Shown here piece after piece: positions 58,687 through 64,000 of a DNA stretch of 64,000 bases. The translations under genes and the position numbers were made by a program. This DNA comes from Marinobacter sp. ANT_B65 (lineage in GTDB: Bacteria; Pseudomonadota; Gammaproteobacteria; Pseudomonadales; Oleiphilaceae), in assembly GCF_002407605.1 (NCBI RefSeq), contig NZ_NXGV01000003.1, forward strand, positions 556,837-620,836. Direction: 5' to 3'. A model generated the notes under the pieces. It was not told the DNA's origin, did no database searches, and saw only the letters and a list, made by a program, of their open reading frames with translations. Each line of letters starts with the position of its first letter. Position 1 is the stretch's first letter.

Positions 58687-60267
58687 TCAGTGCTCCCGGG
58701 TTTTGTGGAACTCAATGTCCGGAAAACGCTCCTGAGCAAGATTCAGGTTTACCATGGTAGGAGCGATATACGCTAACCGGTCCCCACCATCGAGTGCAAG
58801 ATTGTCATTGCTCTTGCGCTGGAATTCATCCAGTTTGCGATCGTCCGAGCAGGTCACCCAGCGTGCGGTAGCTACGTTAATCGGCTCATAGACAGCTTCA
58901 ACCTTGTATTCTGTTTTCAGGCGACTGACAACCACATCAAACTGGAGTACACCAACTGCACCGACGATCAGATCGTTGTTACGCAAGGGCCGGAAAACCT
59001 GAACAGCTCCTTCTTCGGAGAGCTGAATCAAGCCCTTCTGAAGCTGCTTCGCCTTCAGCGGGTCCTTCAGGCGAATTCGACGGAACAATTCCGGTGCGAA
59101 ATTCGGAATACCAGTAAACTTCATGTCTTCGCCGGCGGTAAAGGTGTCCCCCAGCTGGATCGTGCCATGGTTATGCAGGCCGATAATATCGCCGGCATAA
59201 GCCTCTTCGGCATGCTCACGATCTCCCGCCATAAAAGTCAAAGCATCAGAAAAGCGTACATCTTTAGCAATCCTCACGTGACGAGCTTTCATACCCTGGC
59301 TGTATTGACCAGATACAATGCGCATAAATGCGACCCTGTCCCGATGCTGAGGATCCATATTAGCCTGAATCTTGAAGACAAAACCTGTGAATGCTTCATC
59401 ATCGGGCTGGACCAGCCTCTGATCCGTCTCCCGGGGCTGAGGCGTGGGAGCCCAGTCGACGAGTCCATCCAGCATATGATCCACACCAAAATTTCCTAAC
59501 GCGGTACCAAAAAACACCGGAGTGAGCTCACCCGCCAGAAATGCGTCCAGATCAAACTCATGAGAGGCCCCCTTCACCAGCTCGACCTCATCCCGCAAAT
59601 CCCGAGCATAATCGCCAATTGCCGTATCGAGTTCCGGATTATCCAGCCCGCTGATCACCCGCACATCCTGAATCGCATGGCCATGTCCACTTTGATACAG
59701 GATCACCTCGTCACGAAGAAGGTGATATACACCCTTGAAATTCTTTCCCATTCCAATGGGCCAGGTAATCGGCGCACAGGCTATCTTCAGAACATCTTCT
59801 ACTTCATCCATAAGCTCAACCGGATCGCGGGTATCACGATCCAGTTTGTTCATGAAGGTCAAAATCGGCGTATCCCGGAGACGCGTTACCTCCATAAGCT
59901 TGATGGTACGTTCCTCAACACCTTTAGCGCTGTCTATTACCATCAGGCAGGAATCTACAGCTGTGAGGGTGCGGTAAGTATCCTCCGAGAAGTCCTCGTG
60001 ACCCGGGGTATCCAGCAGGTTCACAAGTTTGCCACCGTACGGAAACTGCATCACGGATGTCGTTACAGAGATCCCACGTTCCTTTTCCATCTCCATCCAG
60101 TCAGATTTCGCATGCTGACCGGACTTTTTACCTTTGACCGTGCCAGCTCTCTGTATAGCGTGTCCGAATAAAAGGACCTTTTCGGTAATCGTAGTTTTAC
60201 CTGCGTCCGGGTGAGAGATGATCGCAAAGGTACGACGTTTAGCCACTTCCTGGGAAAGGTGAGACAT
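58687..60267 (-). CDS. prfC: PrfC, peptide chain release factor 3
   Basis: 526 residues. Translational GTPase that recycles RF1 and RF2. The P loop [12 protein letters not shown] near residue 19, the G3 motif DTPGHEDF near 86 and [10 protein letters not shown] near 140 are all present, followed by domain II and the C-terminal domain. It lies between the TatD gene and rimI-holD-like, as in E. coli where yjjG is inserted. Confidence 0.98.
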   Translation of the reverse strand: MSHLSQEVAKRRTFAIISHPDAGKTTITEKVLLFGHAIQRAGTVKGKKSGQHAKSDWMEMEKERGISVTTSVMQFPYGGKLVNLLDTPGHEDFSEDTYRTLTAVDSCLMVIDSAKGVEERTIKLMEVTRLRDTPILTFMNKLDRDTRDPVELMDEVEDVLKIACAPITWPIGMGKNFKGVYHLLRDEVILYQSGHGHAIQDVRVISGLDNPELDTAIGDYARDLRDEVELVKGASHEFDLDAFLAGELTPVFFGTALGNFGVDHMLDGLVDWAPTPQPRETDQRLVQPDDEAFTGFVFKIQANMDPQHRDRVAFMRIVSGQYSQGMKARHVRIAKDVRFSDALTFMAGDREHAEEAYAGDIIGLHNHGTIQLGDTFTAGEDMKFTGIPNFAPELFRRIRLKDPLKAKQLQKGLIQLSEEGAVQVFRPLRNNDLIVGAVGVLQFDVVVSRLKTEYKVEAVYEPINVATARWVTCSDDRKLDEFQRKSNDNLALDGGDRLAYIAPTMVNLNLAQERFPDIEFHKTREH

Positions 60268-60354
60268 TGTTGAAAAGCAACCTGCATCAGATGTTCGGAA
60301 AAGGCAGCCATTATAGGGGCTAAGAAGTGATTACGCGAACAGAAGCAACAACCA

Positions 60355-60846
60355 TCAGGGCTGCAATAACAGCGCCATTACCCGGGCGTCCTCCCACCCC
60401 GAAGCGGCGGGATAGTAGCGGCGGCGACGGCCGATTTCCTCAAACCCTTCGCTACGATAGAGCTTGCTCGCAATGTTGTTACTCAGTCTGACTTCCAGAA
60501 TAATCTGGTTCATGTCCTCCCGGCTTGCTTCTTTCACAAGATGGCGCAGCAAAAGCCGCCCGACTCCCCGCCCACGAAATCCAGGGTGAACACAAAGGTT
60601 CAGGAGATGGACCTCATCAAGCACATAGGATACCACCGCATATCCGGCCAGCACCCCATCTTCGTCTACCCCCCACAAACGATAGCCCGGTTTGAAGCAA
60701 TCCTGAAAGATCCCTTCAGTCCAGGGATGAGAGTATCCCTGAAGCTCAATATTCATCACCTCGGGGAGATCTCCGGACTCCAGCGGCCGTATCTCCAGTT
60801 CCGGCTCCGAAACAGCAGAACATGAATCGCCTATGGCTTGCATCAT
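60355..60846 (-). CDS. rimI: RimI-type ribosomal-protein N-acetyltransferase
   Basis: About 163 residues with a GNAT fold. The acetyl-CoA loop reads HPGFRGRGVGRLLL near 83-96 and the LEVRLSNNIASKLYRSEGF signature follows. RimI acetylates the N-terminal alanine of S18. Two ATG codons (60846 and 60843) are candidate starts; the first overlaps the upstream stop as ATGA. The context holD-rimI-prfC supports RimI among GNATs. Confidence 0.92.
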   Translation of the reverse strand: MMQAIGDSCSAVSEPELEIRPLESGDLPEVMNIELQGYSHPWTEGIFQDCFKPGYRLWGVDEDGVLAGYAVVSYVLDEVHLLNLCVHPGFRGRGVGRLLLRHLVKEASREDMNQIILEVRLSNNIASKLYRSEGFEEIGRRRRYYPAASGWEDARVMALLLQP

Positions 60847-61664
60847 ACTCTGACCACCGATTTCAGCTTTTGCCACAAGGATCGCTTGAAGCCCGAATTG
60901 CTGGCAAGCTCTGCGAGAGAATACTCAGACTCAATATCGGGAGCACGCTCAAGGGCTTCGGCCAACCAGCCATCACTGCCTCCCATGACACCAGAGCCAA
61001 GAACAATCAACTTCTTGCTGGTGGAATCAGACAGAATATTCTTAATTATGGATACCAGATCAGCATGCCCCCGCCCTGCCACCAGACGATTATTGAAGAC
61101 CGGCCACTGAACCCATTTAGCTGACCCCAACTGCACATCTCCAAGACTCTTCAATATATTTTCTGCAAGAGCCTCCTGCAGACCAAGGCTCGCGTCCTTG
61201 GAGATATCCGCTATCAGAACGTGCCCCTCTCCCGAAAACACGCGGATATTCAGGTTTGGCATTTGAGCTAAAGGAACCTGAGGCACTGGCATTGGTCCGG
61301 CAGCGCCCTGCTCATCACCTGACGGCAAACCCGCTTTTACCGGACTTTTTTGTGCTGAGGGTTCTTTGCCATCTGCACCTTCCTTTTGCTCCATCAAGGC
61401 CTGAAGACCTGCGATCCGCTGGCCCCCACGCTGATCAGGCCCGGCGGACGGAAGAGGAACAGAGCCGGGCACGCGATTGGCTGTGCCCGACCCTTTACTC
61501 AGCGAGCTTCCCGGAGCCGTGAGCTGAGGCCAGACAGGCATGTCTGGTTCAGGGATCTCAAACTCCAGGCTCGGTGCCGCACCCGGCAACGGCTCTCGGG
61601 CATACCACAAACGGATACCTGCAGCGCCGAGATAGAACTGCCTATGAACTTCTGTCGGGGTCAT
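60843..61664 (-). CDS. Unrecognised protein, candidate divergent HolD (DNA polymerase III psi)
   Basis: 273 residues, no close family recognised. The N-terminus (RQFYLGAAGIRLWYAREPLP) resembles the start of E. coli psi, the last 25 residues (SNSGFKRSLWQKLKSVV) resemble its ARAALWQQI end, and a WVQWPVF element resembles SWRLG. Between about 45 and 130 lies a long Pro/Gly/Ser/Lys-rich, probably disordered insert absent from E. coli HolD. The place just before rimI equals holD in E. coli. Psi bridges the clamp loader to chi and SSB. The identification is inference from weak similarity plus synteny. Confidence 0.6.
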   Translation of the reverse strand: MTPTEVHRQFYLGAAGIRLWYAREPLPGAAPSLEFEIPEPDMPVWPQLTAPGSSLSKGSGTANRVPGSVPLPSAGPDQRGGQRIAGLQALMEQKEGADGKEPSAQKSPVKAGLPSGDEQGAAGPMPVPQVPLAQMPNLNIRVFSGEGHVLIADISKDASLGLQEALAENILKSLGDVQLGSAKWVQWPVFNNRLVAGRGHADLVSIIKNILSDSTSKKLIVLGSGVMGGSDGWLAEALERAPDIESEYSLAELASNSGFKRSLWQKLKSVVRV

Positions 61665-61719
61665 TCAAGCAACCGGCTGATGTTCTGAATCTGCATGAAC
61701 CAATAGGCATAGCGTAACT

Positions 61720-63270
61720 TCAAACATCTGCCACCTGGGGATGCTGCCTGATACCACCACGACTGATCAGGTTAAGAGCTTCGATATAGGCCTTGGCGGA
61801 GGCAATAATAATATCTGTATCCGCACCAACCCCGTTAACAATCCGGCCACCACGCCCCAAGCGGACAGTAACCTCCCCTTGAGCATCGGTGCCGCTGGTA
61901 ATGTTATTCACTGAGTAGAGCTGGAGATTACAACCAGAGTCAACAAGCGACTCAATGGCCTTGAATGTTGCGTCTACCGGGCCACTACCTTCAGCTTCGA
62001 CCCGGTGCTCTTCTCCGTCCATCGTCAGTGTCATAATGGCCTTGGGAACAACGCCCGTTTCAGAGCAAACCTGAAGACAGACCAAACCATAACGGCCGTC
62101 TTCATCTTTCTGCCTGGTATCACTTGCGATAGCTTGCAGATCTTCGTCAAAGATTTCATGCTTCAGATCAGCCAGCGCCTTAAAGCGGGTGAACGCCTCA
62201 TTAAGCTCTGTTTCAGTTTCAAACTGAATGCCAAGCTCCAGCAATCGCGTACGGAATGCGTTACGACCAGAATGCTTGCCCAGCACAAGACTATTGGTGT
62301 GCCAGCCGACATCCTCTGCCCGCATGATCTCGTATGTTTCGCGATGTTTGAGCACACCATCCTGGTGAATACCCGACTCATGGGCAAATGCGTTAGCTCC
62401 GACTATGGCTTTGTTTGGCTGTACAGGAAACCCGGTAATAGTGGAGACCAGGCGTGAAGCCGGCACTATATGCTGAGCATTTATCCGGGTATCCAGATTG
62501 AAAAAATCCTGACGGGTACGAACGGCCATAACGATCTCTTCCAGGGAGGCGTTACCTGCACGCTCACCCAGACCATTGATTGTGCACTCTACCTGTCGGG
62601 CTCCCCGGGTTACTGCAGCGAGGGAGTTTGCAACTGCAAGCCCAAGGTCATTGTGGCAATGCACTGAAAAAACCGCCTTGTCCGCGTTGGGAATGCGATT
62701 GAGCAATTGATGAATGGTTTCCGCGAATTGCTCAGGAATTGCATAACCGACGGTGTCCGGAATGTTGATAGTGTTAGCGCCGGCATCAATGGCCGCCTCA
62801 ATGATGCGGCAAAGAAAATCCAGTTCCGAGCGGCCAGCATCTTCGCAGGAGAACTCAACATCATCGACATGACCCCGGGCACGTTTTACTGCCCGGACGG
62901 CCTGCTCAATCACCTCATCTGGCTGTATTTGCAGCTTGTACTTCATGTGAATAGGAGAGGTCGCAATAAACGTATGGATTCGCCCTCTCTCTGCGGGGCG
63001 AATAGCCTCAGCCGCACGATCAATATCCACATCCAGGGCTCGCGCAAGGCTACAGACTGTTGATTCTTTTATAGTCTCTGCGATCGACTTGACCGCTTCG
63101 AAGTCACCCTGACTGGCAATAGCAAAACCAGCTTCGATCACATCCACTCTTAACTTCTCGAGAGCCTTGGCGATCCGAAGCTTCTCCGTCTTGTTCATAG
63201 TGGCGCCGGGGCTTTGCTCACCATCACGGAGAGTCGTATCAAATATAACCAGATGATCGTTGCCAGACAT
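61720..63270 (-). CDS. leuA: LeuA, 2-isopropylmalate synthase
   Basis: 516 residues, the E. coli-type enzyme. It condenses 2-oxoisovalerate with acetyl-CoA at the start of leucine synthesis. The [16 protein letters not shown] motif near residue 9 and the [14 protein letters not shown] metal-binding signature near 203 are intact. The C-terminal leucine-binding regulatory domain (about 390-516) is present, so feedback inhibition is expected. The ATG follows GGAG. I see no obvious leucine-rich leader peptide upstream. Confidence 0.98.
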   Translation of the reverse strand: MSGNDHLVIFDTTLRDGEQSPGATMNKTEKLRIAKALEKLRVDVIEAGFAIASQGDFEAVKSIAETIKESTVCSLARALDVDIDRAAEAIRPAERGRIHTFIATSPIHMKYKLQIQPDEVIEQAVRAVKRARGHVDDVEFSCEDAGRSELDFLCRIIEAAIDAGANTINIPDTVGYAIPEQFAETIHQLLNRIPNADKAVFSVHCHNDLGLAVANSLAAVTRGARQVECTINGLGERAGNASLEEIVMAVRTRQDFFNLDTRINAQHIVPASRLVSTITGFPVQPNKAIVGANAFAHESGIHQDGVLKHRETYEIMRAEDVGWHTNSLVLGKHSGRNAFRTRLLELGIQFETETELNEAFTRFKALADLKHEIFDEDLQAIASDTRQKDEDGRYGLVCLQVCSETGVVPKAIMTLTMDGEEHRVEAEGSGPVDATFKAIESLVDSGCNLQLYSVNNITSGTDAQGEVTVRLGRGGRIVNGVGADTDIIIASAKAYIEALNLISRGGIRQHPQVADV

Positions 63271-63303
63271 TGAGGTGCTCCATATCGAATTTGGCGTTAT
63301 AAC

Positions 63304-63312
63304 GGCAGTATA
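63304..63312 (-). promoter_or_regulatory. Extended -10 promoter of leuA
   Basis: Minus-strand TGATATACT contains TATACT (63307-63312) with a TGn extension, 37 bases upstream of the leuA ATG. No clear -35. Confidence 0.5.
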
Positions 63313-63368
63313 TCACCGGGACGTATAAGGGAGCAGCGTTGCCCGGACATGAGGCGTAATTTTCAGAC

Positions 63369-63400
63369 AAAAAAAACCCCCTGCGGTGTTCCGCAGGGGG
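63369..63400. terminator. Strong terminator after the rrn operon
   Basis: CCCCCTGCGG (63377-63386) and CCGCAGGGGG (63391-63400) form a perfect 10-bp stem with loop TGTT. On the minus strand eight T follow, on the plus strand five T, so it works both ways. Confidence 0.95.
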
Positions 63401-63415
63401 TTTTTGGTATTAAGA

Positions 63416-63531
63416 GTCTGACGATGACCTACTCTCACATGGGCAATGCCACACTACCATCGGCGCAGGCCTGTTTCACTTCTGAGTTCGGGATGGGATC
63501 AGGTGGTACCAGGCCGCTATGGTCGTCAGAC
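63416..63531 (-). rRNA. rrf: 5S ribosomal RNA
   Basis: About 116 bases. The minus strand runs from TCTGACGACC through the conserved CCCATCCCGAACTCAGAAGT core to GTAGGTCATCGTCAGA; the ends pair as helix I. Boundaries are good to a few bases. It lies 86 bases after 23S rRNA, and the operon terminator follows 15 bases later. No tRNA gene is seen on either side. Confidence 0.95.
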
Positions 63532-63617
63532 AAAACGGTCGATCACTGGGGGATGAGAAAGAACAGCAATATTGATTTTTTCGTTGCGAAATCCGCAATT
63601 GTCTTGGGTGTTATATA

Positions 63618-64000
<383 letters not shown>

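Overview
The window looks like a chromosomal segment of a free-living gammaproteobacterium, most probably Marinobacter or a close marine relative. This is inferred from gene order and protein character: a complete mraZ-to-lpxC cell-wall and division cluster followed by an M23 peptidase gene and secA, moderate-to-high GC, a fused Nudix/ThiE-like protein, and petABC beside sspAB. Without a database search the genus is only a judgement. Nearly all of the window is vertically inherited core genome. I see no insertion sequence, prophage, integrase, CRISPR array or tRNA gene.

Region by region. Positions 1-8.8 kb: the first codons of nadD, proA, an overlapping three-gene set (two membrane proteins with degenerate GGDEF domains, then a DedA-PAP2 fusion), a LON-domain/HDOD pair, and ilvD. 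8.8-14.5 kb: a small exported peptidoglycan-binding protein, an AI-2E-family permease, an unknown gene, a haloalkane dehalogenase homologue whose nucleophile codon reads Asn, a hotdog thioesterase, and a DEAD-box RNA helicase. 14.4-17.6 kb: folA, thyA, lgt and a TSUP permease, all leftward. 17.6-21.7 kb: a rightward NRDE-family gene, then xseB-ispA-dxs for isoprenoid precursors. 21.8-29.3 kb: leftward ribA, moaC, Nudix-ThiE, argJ, secA and an M23 peptidase gene. 29.6-48.2 kb: a DciA-like gene facing the leftward dcw cluster, which in transcription order is mraZ rsmH ftsL ftsI murE murF mraY murD ftsW murG murC ddl ftsQ ftsA ftsZ lpxC. 48.2-52.8 kb: rnpB, rsmI, and divergent lpoA-yraN-diaA-like genes. 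52.8-63.3 kb, leftward: sspAB, petABC, rplM-rpsI, tatD-prfC, rimI with a candidate holD, and leuA. 63.4-64 kb: the 5S rRNA gene and the 3' end of 23S rRNA from a leftward rrn operon.

The genes work together chiefly in envelope growth. The dcw cluster makes lipid II and the divisome, LpxC starts lipid A synthesis, Lgt acylates lipoproteins, LpoA is the expected outer-membrane activator of a peptidoglycan synthase, IspA and Dxs supply isoprenoid precursors for the undecaprenyl carrier, and the DedA-PAP2 fusion may take part in lipid-carrier or phospholipid turnover.

The points most worth a second look are: two adjacent degenerate GGDEF proteins that have both kept an RxxD inhibitory site, which suggests c-di-GMP receptors; the Asp-to-Asn change in the dehalogenase; four 10-bp-phased GTGG repeats forming an MraZ operator; four consecutive 8-nt NTGnnTGA overlaps between ftsW and ftsQ; a candidate divergent HolD next to rimI; and a perfect inverted repeat in front of petABC.
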